Positions 41,912 to 52,487 are shown, numbered from the stretch's first letter. The stretch is 64,000 nucleotides of DNA from Neobacillus piezotolerans (GCF_003362805.1 NZ_QNQT01000002.1:62001-126000); one strand, 5' to 3'. Notes: a model not told the origin generated them from the sequence alone. Made by a program: numbers and translations.

Positions 41912-42157
41912 CTAGTGAACGACTTTAATGTAAAAATAGATGTCCTGTCCGACTTTCTTCGGCTCTGCCAATAGCTTGTAGCCGTGTTTAACAGCCTCTT
42001 CGGGAACACTTCGGAAGGATTGCGGGCAATCAGCAATAACTTGCAAGACTTCCCCGATCTTCATGGTTTTCAGCGCATCCAGCGCATAAATGACAGGGTA
42101 CGGTCAAGGCTCGCCGCGAATGTCGAGAGTGTAATTGACGTCAATTACTTGTGACAT
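41912..42157 (-). CDS. TusA/YedF-like sulfur carrier with UGA at the catalytic Cys (selenoprotein or pseudogene)
   Basis: The frame spans 82 codons from an ATG at 42157 behind AGGAGGC. It reads SQVIDVNYTLDIRGEP, then a TGA at codon 18 (42104-42106), then PYPVIYALDALKTMKIGEV and ends GQDIYFYIKVVH. In all TusA/YedF/SirA-type proteins this position is the Cys of the CPxP motif that carries the persulfide. So a single stop replaces exactly the catalytic residue while the rest is intact. Two readings exist: selenocysteine insertion, or a TGC-to-TGA null mutation. The adjacent yedE frameshift favours decay; a small GCGC hairpin with a GG-containing loop about 20 bases after the UGA keeps the first open. 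Confidence 0.7.
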
Positions 42158-42160
42158 GGA

Positions 42161-43392
42161 TTAAGCCTCCTTTGTAACGTGGGAGATCCTCTTTTCCGTA
42201 TTAGGATGTTTGATTCCTGTGCCATAGCGGAATCGCTTCTCCCACCAATTTGATAATAAGAACCAGGCAGCAAGCATGGCCAACGTTCCAAACAAAGCTC
42301 CCATTGGCCCCCATTGCTCGACCAAATTCACTTTCGGCCAATTTTCGACTAGGGCGTTGTAGATACCAAGATGATCCCAGCCGTAAGCTAGCAGTGTGGC
42401 GCCAACAATATTTCCCGCGCCTACCACCCAGTATAACACTTGGCCTTCCATAGCCCTATACATCATACCGGTCTCACAGCCGCCGGCCAAAACGATGCCA
42501 AACCCGAATAGCAGCCCGCCAATTGCAGTGCTTGGAGCAACGACTTTAATGAGGGCAACAGAGCCACTTTGAATATAGAAGAACGTAACGACAACACTGA
42601 TCATCATCCCAACCGCAATCGCCTTTGACATCACGGCGCGACCGCTGATCCATAAATCGCGAAAAGCGGAAGTGAAACAAATTTGTCCACGTTCAATTAA
42701 AATCCCAAACAAAGCCCCCGCGATACAGGTGACCGCGAGCATGGATTTTCCAGCTGCGAAGAAGTATATAACCAGGCCTGTGTAAAGACATGCGAAAAGT
42801 AAACCCAGGATCGGCTGGATATTCTTTTTTTGTTCGTGTTCGGTGACAACCGGGTTCGGAGTTCCTTTCATCAGGGCCGGTTTACCCCGCCACCATTTCG
42901 TATTCACTACTTTCACCCCAAAGAAGGTCCCGATGGCCGTGGTCACCATGAAGAACCAGGAATGAAACGAGAACTGTGGTACCCCTGTGAAAAATGCTGC
43001 CAGGTTACAGCCGAGGGCAAGGCGGGCTCCAAACCCCGCGATAATTCCTCCGGCAAAGCCTTGTGCCAGACGGCGCTTTGTTTCGGAATACGGATTTTAA
43101 AACTGTTGCTTAATAAAATGGTTATAAGTCCGCCAACCAGCATTCCAATGACAATCCAGCCATCCGTCCGTGTAATGGGAGTCCCCTGCATGCCAACCAG
43201 GTTAAAATACGCCCAGTCCGTTACATTCACCCCAAACCACTCGAGGACGTGCCCGCCTAAACGGGTAAATTCCCCGGTAACCGCCCAAACCGTACCGGTA
43301 ATTCCGAAATACAAGGCGCTTATCAGGCCCGCAATGCCAATCGCCATGTACGGATTCCAATATTCTTTGTATATTTTTGAATAAAGATTCAT
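42161..43392 (-). pseudogene. yedE: YeeE/YedE-family permease, frameshifted
   Basis: Together the two minus frames encode a roughly 410-residue YeeE/YedE transporter: N-terminal part from ATG 43392 (MNLYSKIYKEYWNPYMAIGI) to about 43080, then, in another frame, RRLAQGFAGGIIAGFGARLA and so on to the stop at 42161. Signature motifs RGQICFTSAFRD and GGCETGMMYRAMEG are intact. A loss of one base in the CAAAG context near 43076-43079 explains the shift; the first frame ends in nonsense at 42943. Such permeases import thiosulfate (TsuA-like) or are linked to selenium (YedE), always with a TusA-like partner, here the next gene four bases on. Internal restart would give only the C-terminal half. Confidence 0.8.
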
Positions 43393-43482
43393 TAGACCTC
43401 ACTCTCCTTTTGAAAAAACCCAAGTGGACAGCCTTTTGGTAAAGCGGCCCGATGGAAACGTTCAGAATTGATCCATACAAAA

Positions 43483-43504
43483 AATGCCTAGGGAGTTCTA
43501 GGCA
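43483..43504. promoter_or_regulatory. Inverted repeat upstream of yedE
   Basis: ATGCCTAG (43483-43490) and CTAGGCAT (43497-43504) are separated by 6 bases, about 90 bases before the yedE start. It may be an operator or an attenuator hairpin. Confidence 0.4.
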
Positions 43505-43741
43505 TGTTAAAGATATAATTTACTCCTTACTATAACGGTAATTTTATATCAAGGGCAATTTGAATTATCAATAGGTCGAATGATTTAGTATCGAAAGTAT
43601 GAATAGCAGGAGAGAAGGCCGGTCAAAAGCTGTTAGCAGGCTAGGCCGCCTCCGGAGAGAGTGTTACTAATATCTGACAAGCGCAAGGTGAAATCGGGGT
43701 TAGGTTGTCAGAAAAAGCCATGATATGTGACAATCGCCGGC
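43505..43741. other. Intergenic stretch with structured GC-rich part
   Basis: The part 43600-43740 is more GC-rich than the flanks and can fold: TCTGACAA and TTGTCAGA pair over about 40 bases, and AGGCCGG/CCGCCT segments flank CTCCGGAG. No known RNA family fits. No ORF is supported. Confidence 0.35.
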
Positions 43742-43771
43742 TTGAAATCATGTTAGTACGGGTGTGATAAA
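43742..43771 (+). promoter_or_regulatory. Candidate sigma-A promoter
   Basis: TTGAAA (43742-43747), 18 bases, GATAAA (43766-43771). It precedes the CTG-started membrane protein gene by about 85 bases. Confidence 0.5.
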
Positions 43772-43854
43772 ATGGAAGGAACTAAGTAACGTTAAAGGAC
43801 GGCTTTTTTTAAAAAATATTAAGATGTTTGCGCTATTAAAAGGAGGGACACCGT

Positions 43855-44736
43855 CTGAAGAATTCACTCTATGTGGGTACAGCGGCTATCATATTGCTGA
43901 TTGGCATTGCCGCCTGGTGGGCGGTATCAGCTGCGGGCGACAGAAAGGATCCACTGAACAAGGCTGATGCCTATGCATACAGGGAAAATGGCATCCTTTA
44001 CTGGCTCAATTTGAACAGCCGGGGCGGGAAAGTGAAAGGGAAACAGCATCGAATGAATATCATCGAAAAAATCGGGGATCCTCCCTTTCTGGAAGAAAAA
44101 CATTATTCCTTAAGGGGAGAAAAAACCGGAAAAGGGTATGAATTAACAGTAACCGGGGACGGGAAAAAAATCACGTACGCCGCATGGTTCAACGGGCCGA
44201 ACCTTATGGTGCAAGAGCAGGGGAGAGCCGCAGATATATACAAAGCGGTTGGGCAAAAGATAATCGATGATTATGTAAAAGATATTCAGCAGGAGTTTGA
44301 AACGGCCGTGTACCATTCTGAGGAAAAAGAGAACAAACGGTTAAGGAAATTCTTTTCCGACCTTAATCATATCTATGGATTTCTTTATACCTCGGAAAAC
44401 GGTTCTTACCAGCTGTTCCTGAAAATCGATGAAGCCCTGCTTGAAGGCGAACTGACAGGATCTCTTCTTTTAATGGCTGATACGGGGACCCCGAATAATT
44501 CCTATGAGGAAACCAACTATGCTCTAAACGGAATAACTGATGGCCAAATGCTGGAGTTTTACACAAATGTAGACGGTAAGCAAACCAAGTTGAAAGGCAC
44601 TTTTCATGGGGATGCAGCTGCTTTTGATTTGTCATTTTGGTTGTCCGAAGACAGGCTGCCATTCAAGGCGGTAATGGAAGAAGAATACAAGCGAAGTTAT
44701 GCGGAATTTAAAGCGGAAGCGTTAAAACGGAAATGA
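43855..44736 (+). CDS. Membrane-anchored hypothetical protein, probable CTG start
   Basis: A protein of about 293 residues: N-terminal membrane anchor (KNSLYVGTAAIILLIGIAAWWA) and an extracytoplasmic domain rich in Lys and Gly with no known motif (YRENGILYWLNLNSRGGKVK, QEFETAVYHSEEKENKR). The nearest strong ribosome site, AGGAGGG at 43841-43847, points 7 bases ahead to a CTG at 43855 in frame; the first in-frame GTG (43873) would be 25 bases away and cut into the membrane helix. I therefore place the start at CTG, an unusual initiator. Otherwise monocistronic with its own terminator. Confidence 0.65.
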   Translation: MKNSLYVGTAAIILLIGIAAWWAVSAAGDRKDPLNKADAYAYRENGILYWLNLNSRGGKVKGKQHRMNIIEKIGDPPFLEEKHYSLRGEKTGKGYELTVTGDGKKITYAAWFNGPNLMVQEQGRAADIYKAVGQKIIDDYVKDIQQEFETAVYHSEEKENKRLRKFFSDLNHIYGFLYTSENGSYQLFLKIDEALLEGELTGSLLLMADTGTPNNSYEETNYALNGITDGQMLEFYTNVDGKQTKLKGTFHGDAAAFDLSFWLSEDRLPFKAVMEEEYKRSYAEFKAEALKRK

Positions 44737-44754
44737 TAGTTTAATAGATATAAT

Positions 44755-44786
44755 CCCCCAGATTAAAAAGGTCTGGGGTATTTTTT
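44755..44786 (+). terminator. Terminator
   Basis: CCCCAGA and TCTGGGG pair around a short A-rich loop, followed by TATTTTTT. Confidence 0.8.
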
Positions 44787-44955
44787 ATGTGTTATCCTAC
44801 TTAAGAAGATATTTTTAATATTGGCATCTTTTAAACAGTAGAAATGTTAATCTGTAAATAACAGTGATATACTAGAAAAGTAGGGTTTTACTATCGGATT
44901 ATACTGAATGCAGAAAAGATGTTTTGTTTGCGCCTAGGCTTTCTGTGACTCATTA

Positions 44956-44971
44956 AAGAGAGCGTTTACAT
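44956..44971 (+). promoter_or_regulatory. cre-like site upstream of mqo
   Basis: AAGAGAGCGTTTACAT matches the catabolite-responsive element consensus WTGNAANCGNWNNCAW at all but two fixed positions, including the central CG and terminal CA. It lies 37 bases before mqo. CcpA control would fit a TCA-cycle enzyme; this is inference. Confidence 0.4.
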
Positions 44972-45007
44972 TCTTTCTGCAAAGCTTATAAGATAAGGAT
45001 GGGTAAA

Positions 45008-46543
45008 ATGAGTAACAGACAAACTGAAACAGACGTTATCTTAATTGGCGCAGGGATCATGAGCGCTACTTTAGGGACACTGCTGAAGGAATTAGTTCCG
45101 GACTGGAAAATTACTGTATTTGAGAAACTTGAAGGCCCCGGAGAAGAGAGCTCCAACGAATGGAATAATGCTGGCACAGGTCATTCGGCTCTATGCGAGC
45201 TTAACTATACCGTTGAAAAACCGGACGGTTCCCTAGATATAAGCAAAGCTATCAATGTAAATGAACAGTTTCAGATTTCAAGGCAATTTTGGTCTTATCT
45301 AGTAAACAGAAATATAATCCGTAATCCAAAAGACTTCATTATGCCTTTGCCACATATCAGTTTGGTGGAGGGTGAAAAAGATGTTACCTTCCTAAGAAAA
45401 AGATTTGAAGCGCTTTCAAACAATCCACTGTTCCAGGGTATGGAATTTTCCGAAGACAATGGGAAACTAGCGGAATGGATGCCGCTAATTATGGAAGGGC
45501 GAAGGGTCGACGAACCGATGGCGGCAACCAAAATCGATTCTGGGACAGACGTTAACTTCGGCGCATTGACACGAATCTTATTTGATCACTTAAAAAATCA
45601 AAAGGTTGATATAAAATATAAACACCAGGTTGATGATATAAAACGCGCGAGCAACGGCCTATGGGAATTGAAAGTCTGGAATATGGCCACAGGTGCCATT
45701 GAACGCCATTCCGCTAAATTTGTTTTTATTGGCGGCGGGGGAGGAAGCCTTCCTTTGCTTCAAAAAACAGGCATTCCGGAAAGCAGGCATATCGGGGGTT
45801 TCCCTGTAAGCGGACTTTTCCTTGTATGCAACAATCCAGACGTAGTCGAGCAGCATCACGCCAAAGTATATGGTAAAGCCAAGGTAGGCGCTCCGCCAAT
45901 GTCGGTGCCCCATCTCGATACACGCTATATCGACGACAAAAAATCCCTGCTCTTTGGGCCATTTGCCGGCTTCACGCCAAAATTCCTGAAAACAGGTTCA
46001 AATATGGATTTAATAAATTCCGTTAAACCTAATAATCTCGTTACAATGCTTGCCGCTGGGGCAAAAAACATTCCATTGACAAAATACTTGATTGAGCAGC
46101 TGATGCTATCGAAAGAACAGCGTATCGAGGAATTGCGGGAATTTATTCCGAACGCCAGAAGCGAGGATTGGGATATCATTGTGGCGGGCCAGCGTGTCCA
46201 AGTGATTAAGGATACAGTTGCCGGCGGAAAAGGAACGCTTCAGTTTGGTACGGAAGTAGTTAGTGCCGCTGATGGGTCTGTCGCCGCATTGCTTGGCGCA
46301 TCCCCGGGTGCTTCAACCGCTGTGCACGTCATGCTTGAGGTTATCAAAAAGTGTTTCCCGCAGCATGTTAAAGCTTGGGAACCGAAAATCATGGAAATGA
46401 TTCCTTCCTATGGTTTGAAACTTTCCGAGAACCAGGAACTTTTCAATGAACTTCATGCTTTCACCACCTGGGCGCTTGGCCTTGGAGGAGAAAGCTCGAT
46501 GGCCATCCATGAGAATGAAGAAAGAAAGACAGTATCCCATTAA
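45008..46543 (+). CDS. mqo: Malate:quinone oxidoreductase
   Basis: A 511-residue FAD-dependent peripheral membrane enzyme that oxidises malate to oxaloacetate and passes electrons to quinone. The FAD dinucleotide motif [13 protein letters not shown] is at residues 11-23; [19 protein letters not shown] and [19 protein letters not shown] are typical of Mqo, as is the C-terminal [14 protein letters not shown]. The ATG at 45008 is preferred (AAGG nine bases upstream) over 44999. Length is normal for the family. Own terminator follows; next gene is convergent. Confidence 0.93.
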   Translation: MSNRQTETDVILIGAGIMSATLGTLLKELVPDWKITVFEKLEGPGEESSNEWNNAGTGHSALCELNYTVEKPDGSLDISKAINVNEQFQISRQFWSYLVNRNIIRNPKDFIMPLPHISLVEGEKDVTFLRKRFEALSNNPLFQGMEFSEDNGKLAEWMPLIMEGRRVDEPMAATKIDSGTDVNFGALTRILFDHLKNQKVDIKYKHQVDDIKRASNGLWELKVWNMATGAIERHSAKFVFIGGGGGSLPLLQKTGIPESRHIGGFPVSGLFLVCNNPDVVEQHHAKVYGKAKVGAPPMSVPHLDTRYIDDKKSLLFGPFAGFTPKFLKTGSNMDLINSVKPNNLVTMLAAGAKNIPLTKYLIEQLMLSKEQRIEELREFIPNARSEDWDIIVAGQRVQVIKDTVAGGKGTLQFGTEVVSAADGSVAALLGASPGASTAVHVMLEVIKKCFPQHVKAWEPKIMEMIPSYGLKLSENQELFNELHAFTTWALGLGGESSMAIHENEERKTVSH

Positions 46544-46553
46544 TTATGATTTT

Positions 46554-46585
46554 AAAGCATCTTTTAGAAGGTGCTTTTGTTTTTT
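46554..46585 (+). terminator. mqo terminator
   Basis: AAAGCATCTT (46554-46563) pairs with AAGGTGCTTTT, followed by GTTTTTT. Confidence 0.75.
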
Positions 46586-46607
46586 ACCCGGGCGGAAGCC
46601 GAAAAAA

Positions 46608-46646
46608 AAAGCCGCTGTACTCCTTAATTGGAAGTACAGCGGCTTT
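46608..46646. terminator. Bidirectional terminator, mqo / ahpF
   Basis: AAAGCCGCTGTACT (46608-46621) and AGTACAGCGGCTTT (46633-46646), A-run before and T-rich after. Confidence 0.88.
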
Positions 46647-46668
46647 ATTATGTTGCTAAAGATATCCA

Positions 46669-48198
46669 TTAATTTCTGATGAGATAATCAAATGCGCCTA
46701 GTGCGGCTGTCGCACCTGAGCCCATCGAAATAATGATTTGCTTATACGGGCTGTTTGTACAGTCGCCGGCGGCAAATACGCCAGGCAAAGTTGTTGCACC
46801 GCGGCTATCAACGACGATTTCACCCATGCGATTGCGTTCGAGTGAGTCACCCAGCCAATCCGTATTCGGTACAAGGCCGATTTGAACGAATACCCCAGCG
46901 AGTTCGACATGATGTTCATTGCCTGTTTCGCGGTCGATATAAGTAATTCCGTTTACTTTGTCAGTACCGGTAATTTCTTTTGTTTGGGCGTTCTTAACAA
47001 CCGTTACATTTGGAAGGCTGAATAGCTTATCTTGCAGGACTGAATCAGCTTTTAATTCCGGCATGAACTCCAGAACGGTTACATGATTCACAATTCCAGC
47101 AAGGTCAATGGCTGCTTCAATTCCGGAGTTCCCCCCGCCAATGACCGCAACATCTTTTCCTTCGAATAGCGGACCATCACAGTGGGCGCAGTAGGCGACG
47201 CCCTTGCCTGTAAATTCTGTTTCACCTGGAACATTGACTTTACGCCAGCGGGCGCCGGTAGAAAGAATAACGGTTTTGCTTTTTAGAACAGCGCCGTTTT
47301 CCAACTCAAGTTCAATGAAGTCTTTCTTTTCCAGGCTTTTTGCCCGCTGAAGATTCATGATATCAATTTTATACTCTTTCACATGCTCTTCGAGGGTTGC
47401 GGCCAGCTTGGGGCCTTCTGTATATTTCGTGCCAATAAAGTTTTCAATTCCGACCGTATCCATAACCTGTCCGCCAAAGCGTTCAGCTACAATCCCGGTG
47501 CGAATCCCTTTACGCGCCGCATAAATGGCCGCGCTTGCACCCGCGGGGCCTCCTCCGACAACCAGGACATCGAAAGGTTCCTTATTGGAGAGCTCGGATG
47601 GATCCTGTGTGCTTCCCAGCTTTGCCAGAATTTCTTCGAGGGACATACGTCCGCCGCCAAACTCTTTTCCATTAAGGAAAACAGTTGGCACCGCCATTAC
47701 GTTTTTGCTTTCTACTTCATCCTTGAAGGAAGCCCCGTCAATCATCGTATGGGTGACTCCGGGGTTAAGAGCGCTCATTACGTTCAACGCCTGGACGACG
47801 TCAGGGCAGTTATGGCAGGTTAAGGACACGTATGTTTCAAAACGATACTCGCCTTCCAAGCTTTTCACTTGATCGATCACGCTTTGATCAACCTTTGGGG
47901 CACGTCCGCTTACCTGCAGCAGTGCCAACACAAAGGAAGTGAATTCGTGTCCAAGAGGAATACCGGCGAACGTTACTCCGGTATCCTCACCGATGCGATT
48001 GACACTAAAGCTTGGTGTTCTTTCCAAAGTGGCAGTTTCGACTATTATCCTTGGAGACATGCCTTTTAACTCATCAACAAGAGCTAGCATGTCTTTCGAT
48101 ACTTCATCGGACCCTGCGCTGACTTTCAGCAGAACATCGTTTTCCAACAGTTGAAGATATTGATTTAATTGGGCCTTAATATCTGCATCTAGTATCAT
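46669..48198 (-). CDS. ahpF: Alkyl hydroperoxide reductase subunit F
   Basis: A 509-residue flavoprotein disulfide reductase that recharges AhpC with electrons from NADH. The N-terminal tandem thioredoxin-like domain holds the CHNC redox pair (about residues 129-132). The thioredoxin-reductase-like part shows VVGGGPAGASAAIYAARKG for FAD, the second redox pair in AYCAHCDGPLF and AVIGGGNSGIEAAIDLAG for NADH. AAGGAGTG precedes the ATG at 48198, 12 bases behind ahpC. Same operon as ahpC under PerR-type control. Confidence 0.95.
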   Translation of the reverse strand: MILDADIKAQLNQYLQLLENDVLLKVSAGSDEVSKDMLALVDELKGMSPRIIVETATLERTPSFSVNRIGEDTGVTFAGIPLGHEFTSFVLALLQVSGRAPKVDQSVIDQVKSLEGEYRFETYVSLTCHNCPDVVQALNVMSALNPGVTHTMIDGASFKDEVESKNVMAVPTVFLNGKEFGGGRMSLEEILAKLGSTQDPSELSNKEPFDVLVVGGGPAGASAAIYAARKGIRTGIVAERFGGQVMDTVGIENFIGTKYTEGPKLAATLEEHVKEYKIDIMNLQRAKSLEKKDFIELELENGAVLKSKTVILSTGARWRKVNVPGETEFTGKGVAYCAHCDGPLFEGKDVAVIGGGNSGIEAAIDLAGIVNHVTVLEFMPELKADSVLQDKLFSLPNVTVVKNAQTKEITGTDKVNGITYIDRETGNEHHVELAGVFVQIGLVPNTDWLGDSLERNRMGEIVVDSRGATTLPGVFAAGDCTNSPYKQIIISMGSGATAALGAFDYLIRN

Positions 48199-48210
48199 TC
48201 ATAGCACTCC

Positions 48211-48774
48211 TTAGATTTTTCCAACAAGATCAAGGCTAGGCTTAAGGGTTTTAGATCCTTCTTCCCATTTCGCCGGGCAAACTTCACCTGGATTGTTGCG
48301 TACATATTGTGCTGCTTTGATTTTGTTAATTAGCGTGCTTGCGTCACGTCCGATGCCGCCTGCGTTGATTTCAACCGCTTGGATGACTCCATCAGGGTCA
48401 ATGATAAATGTACCGCGGTCAGCAGCGCCTTCCTCTTCAATGAACACATCAAAGTTTCGAGATAGAACATGGGCAGGGTCACCAATCATTGCATAAGTAA
48501 GTTTACCAATTGTTTCGGATGTATCGTGCCATGCCTTATGTGTAAAATGAGAATCCCTTGATGCTGAGAATACTTCAACCCCTAGTTCTTGAAGAGCTGG
48601 GTATTGATTTTGAAGGTCTTCCAATTCAGTTGGGCAAACGAATGTAAAATCCGCTGGATAGAAGCAAAGGACAGTCCACTGGCCTTTAAAATCCTGCTCA
48701 GTTACTTCGATAAACTCTCCGTTTTTGTAAGCTTGTAATTTGAATGGTTGTACTTCTTTTCCGATAAGTGACAT
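48211..48774 (-). CDS. ahpC: Alkyl hydroperoxide reductase subunit C (peroxiredoxin)
   Basis: A 187-residue typical 2-Cys peroxiredoxin. The peroxidatic Cys47 lies in [12 protein letters not shown] and the resolving Cys in [11 protein letters not shown] near residue 166. It reduces H2O2 and organic peroxides and is regenerated by AhpF. The ATG at 48774 is set by AGGAGG 9 bases upstream; a longer open frame to 48840 runs through the leader. A PerR box lies about 90 bases upstream. Confidence 0.95.
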   Translation of the reverse strand: MSLIGKEVQPFKLQAYKNGEFIEVTEQDFKGQWTVLCFYPADFTFVCPTELEDLQNQYPALQELGVEVFSASRDSHFTHKAWHDTSETIGKLTYAMIGDPAHVLSRNFDVFIEEEGAADRGTFIIDPDGVIQAVEINAGGIGRDASTLINKIKAAQYVRNNPGEVCPAKWEEGSKTLKPSLDLVGKI

Positions 48775-48864
48775 AATGCAATTCCTCCTATTGAAATAAT
48801 AATTAGTGGTTTGGTGAAAAATATAAATAACTAAAAACAATTTCTTTTTATTATCATTAGTTAT

Positions 48865-48879
48865 TTATAATAATTCTAA
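48865..48879 (-). promoter_or_regulatory. PerR box of ahpCF
   Basis: TTATAATAATTCTAA matches the PerR consensus TTATAATNATTATAA at all but one fixed position, 91 bases before the ahpC start within the probable promoter (TATAAA-like -10 overlaps). Peroxide derepression is expected, as in B. subtilis. Confidence 0.8.
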
Positions 48880-49083
48880 TACACTAACTATTATTGTATA
48901 GATGTCATTGTATGTCAAGGGAAAAGGTTTTATTTTGCTGAATGCAATCGAATTTAGATTGTAAGTGGCTATTTATAGCGGTTAGAAACGGTTGAAAGAG
49001 GGGGTTTTTTATTTTCAATTGGCTCTTTTATTCTCAACTAATTGCATCTTTAATAATGGTGTTGGGATATATTTTACGAAAAA
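48880..49083. other. Intergenic stretch between ahpC promoter and gdhA terminator
   Basis: AT-rich, about 200 bases, no gene or known site seen beyond the upstream part of the ahpC promoter. Confidence 0.4.
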
Positions 49084-49110
49084 AGGATTGCTTCTGATTA
49101 AAAGCAATCC
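49084..49110 (-). terminator. gdhA terminator
   Basis: GGATTGCTT and AAGCAATCC form the stem; on the minus strand it is followed by six T. Confidence 0.85.
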
Positions 49111-49136
49111 CACTTAGTACAATGACAGTTTTTTTA

Positions 49137-50540
<1,404 letters not shown>

Positions 50541-50694
50541 TTAGCATTTGTTTGCATTTAAAAATTGGCTGGATTTAGTCTTTATTCATATAGATTATTT
50601 AATTTCCTAATTTTATTATTGAAAAACAATCTAAACAATATGAAAATTAGATAAGAATGATGCCGAAATGAGAACGATTGGGAGTGGATCGTCA

Positions 50695-51600
50695 ATGGAG
50701 TTAAGGCAAATCCAGTATTTTATTGAAGTTGCCAGGCGGGAGCATGTGACAGAGGCCGCATTGGCGCTGCATGTGGCCCAATCCGCTGTGAGCCGACAGA
50801 TCTTTAATCTCGAAGCGGAACTTGGGGTCGATCTTTTTATAAGAGAAGGCAGGAATGTGCGCTTAACCTCTATTGGGAAAATTTTTCTTGAACATATGGA
50901 AGAAGCGATGAAGGTAATCGATAATGCGAGGCAGGAAGTCCAGGAATATATCGACCCGGAGCATGGGGTCATCAACATTGGTTTTCCAAGCAGCCTGGCA
51001 GCCTATACGCTGCCTACAATTGTTTCTGCCTTTCGGGAGCGTTATCCGCAAGTGAAGTTTAAGCTGAAACAGAGTTCTTACCATGATTTGATTAGTGGTG
51101 TTGTAAAAGGGGATATTGATTTGGCGCTTCTCGGTCCGTTTCCAATGCACGAGAAAAAGGTAAGAGGGGATATATTGTTTACAGAAAGTATAGTTGCCCT
51201 GCTTCCAGCCCACCATCCTCTTGCAAATAAACGATCACTTAACCTGAATGAATTAAGAGATGATTCGTTTATATTGTTTCCAAAGGGGTTTGTTTTGCGT
51301 GAAATAGTCGACAATGCCTGTAAGCAATATGGCTTTGAGCCCGATGTTTCCTTTGAAGGGGAAGATATTGATGCAATTAAGGGGTTGGTCTCGGCGGGCT
51401 TGGGGGTGACCCTTATTCCGGAAGTTACATTGGTTGAAAGCCTTCCGCGCTCAACAGTAAGGCTGGCGGTCACTGAACCGCAAGTTGCCCGTACAGTTGG
51501 CGTCATCATTCCTTCTGAACGGAAGCTGCTTCCCGCAGAGAAGTTATTCTATGATTTTGTTCGTGAGTTTTTTAGCCTGTTGGACAGGTTTCAAAAATAA
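50695..51600 (+). CDS. gltC: LysR-family regulator GltC
   Basis: A 301-residue LysR regulator. The N-terminal helix-turn-helix (ELRQIQYFIEVARREHVTEA, then HVAQSAVSRQIFNLE) and the effector domain (GVINIGFPSSLAAYTLPTIV, FEGEDIDAIKGLVSAGLG) agree closely with B. subtilis GltC as I remember it. There it activates gltAB in response to 2-oxoglutarate/glutamate and is bound by glutamate dehydrogenase. Here it is divergent from gdhA, with a 175-bp shared region containing CTAATTTT/AAAATTAG inverted sequence. The ATG at 50695 has GGGAGTGG upstream. Confidence 0.88.
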   Translation: MELRQIQYFIEVARREHVTEAALALHVAQSAVSRQIFNLEAELGVDLFIREGRNVRLTSIGKIFLEHMEEAMKVIDNARQEVQEYIDPEHGVINIGFPSSLAAYTLPTIVSAFRERYPQVKFKLKQSSYHDLISGVVKGDIDLALLGPFPMHEKKVRGDILFTESIVALLPAHHPLANKRSLNLNELRDDSFILFPKGFVLREIVDNACKQYGFEPDVSFEGEDIDAIKGLVSAGLGVTLIPEVTLVESLPRSTVRLAVTEPQVARTVGVIIPSERKLLPAEKLFYDFVREFFSLLDRFQK

Positions 51601-51631
51601 GGGTGTTCTAATATGATCGACGTTAAGAAGA

Positions 51632-51664
51632 GTTGTAGATAAAATATCTACAACCCTTTTTTAT
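51632..51664 (+). terminator. gltC terminator
   Basis: GTTGTAGATA and TATCTACAAC form a perfect stem with a 3-base loop, followed by CCTTTTTT. Confidence 0.88.
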
Positions 51665-51737
51665 TGGGGATGGCTGCTCTCTTAGTTAGGTTCGAATCGT
51701 TTTCGAACGGTTATAGGTATAAGGAAAGTTCGTAGGG

Positions 51738-51810
51738 TTGACTTAAATGATATTTTGATATATTTTTAATTCGAGATATATTATACGAAGATATCTCGAT
51801 TTCATTTAAA
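51738..51810 (+). promoter_or_regulatory. azoR promoter with two MhqR-like boxes
   Basis: TTGACT (51738-51743), 17 bases, TATTTT (51761-51766). Box 1 (51761-51780) has the strong half AATTCGAGATA and box 2 (51791-51810) the strong half ATCTCGA, each with a weak partner half. Both resemble the MhqR operator (ATCTCGAATTCGAGAT). B. subtilis azoR2 is under MhqR control, so quinone/azo induction is likely. Confidence 0.65.
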
Positions 51811-51829
51811 AAAGGGAGATAGTAGATAA

Positions 51830-52462
51830 ATGAACGTATTAGTAGTAAAAGCAAATAACAGACCAGCTTCTGAAGCTGTATCAAGCAAGATGTATGAAAC
51901 TTTCATGGAAAACCTTGAAGGCGTCAATGTAACAACTTTTGATGTTTTTGCTGAAGATATGCCGTACCTAGGCCAGGATCTTTTCAATGCATTCGGCAAA
52001 CTTGCATCTGGAGAAGAACTTGCAGATGTTGAAAAACGTATTTTGGCTGCAAAGCAAAAAGCAAAGGATGCTTTAACAGCAGCGGATGTCGTTGTTTTTG
52101 CTTTTCCATTATGGAATCTGACAATTCCTGCCAAGCTTCAAACATTTATCGATTATGTATATGAGGCAGGCTACACGTTCAAATATGATGAAAACGGCCA
52201 GGCAGTCCAGCTTATGAAGGACAAAAAGGCAATCATCCTAAACGCACGTGGCGGCATCTATTCCCAAGGCCCAGCAGCTGCAATGGAAATGGCCGTTAAC
52301 TACATTAAGAATGTTGCTGGCGGCGTATTCGGTATGCAAATCATTGATGAAGTAGTCATCGAGGGACATGCCGCGGCACCTGATCAAGCTGAGCAAATCA
52401 TTGCTGAAGGATTGGAAAAAGTTAAAGAAGTTGCTAAGAAACTTTCTGCAGTAACTGTTTAA
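51830..52462 (+). CDS. azoR: FMN-dependent NADH-azoreductase
   Basis: A 210-residue flavodoxin-fold NADH:quinone/azo oxidoreductase. MNVLVVKANNRPASEAVSSK begins the FMN phosphate loop; FAFPLWNLTIPAKLQTFIDY is the characteristic active-site stretch, followed by LNARGGIYS. It reduces quinones and azo compounds by two electrons and protects against electrophiles. AAAGGGAG precedes the ATG. The operator region upstream (MhqR-like) fits that role. Perfect terminator behind. Confidence 0.92.
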   Translation: MNVLVVKANNRPASEAVSSKMYETFMENLEGVNVTTFDVFAEDMPYLGQDLFNAFGKLASGEELADVEKRILAAKQKAKDALTAADVVVFAFPLWNLTIPAKLQTFIDYVYEAGYTFKYDENGQAVQLMKDKKAIILNARGGIYSQGPAAAMEMAVNYIKNVAGGVFGMQIIDEVVIEGHAAAPDQAEQIIAEGLEKVKEVAKKLSAVTV

Positions 52463-52487
52463 TATTGGATTTTTAAAATTCACTACA

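Noticed and set aside
43600-43740. Possible glycine riboswitch (GGAGAGA-like stretches)
   Set aside because: The conserved core and the pairing order of the glycine aptamer are not present.
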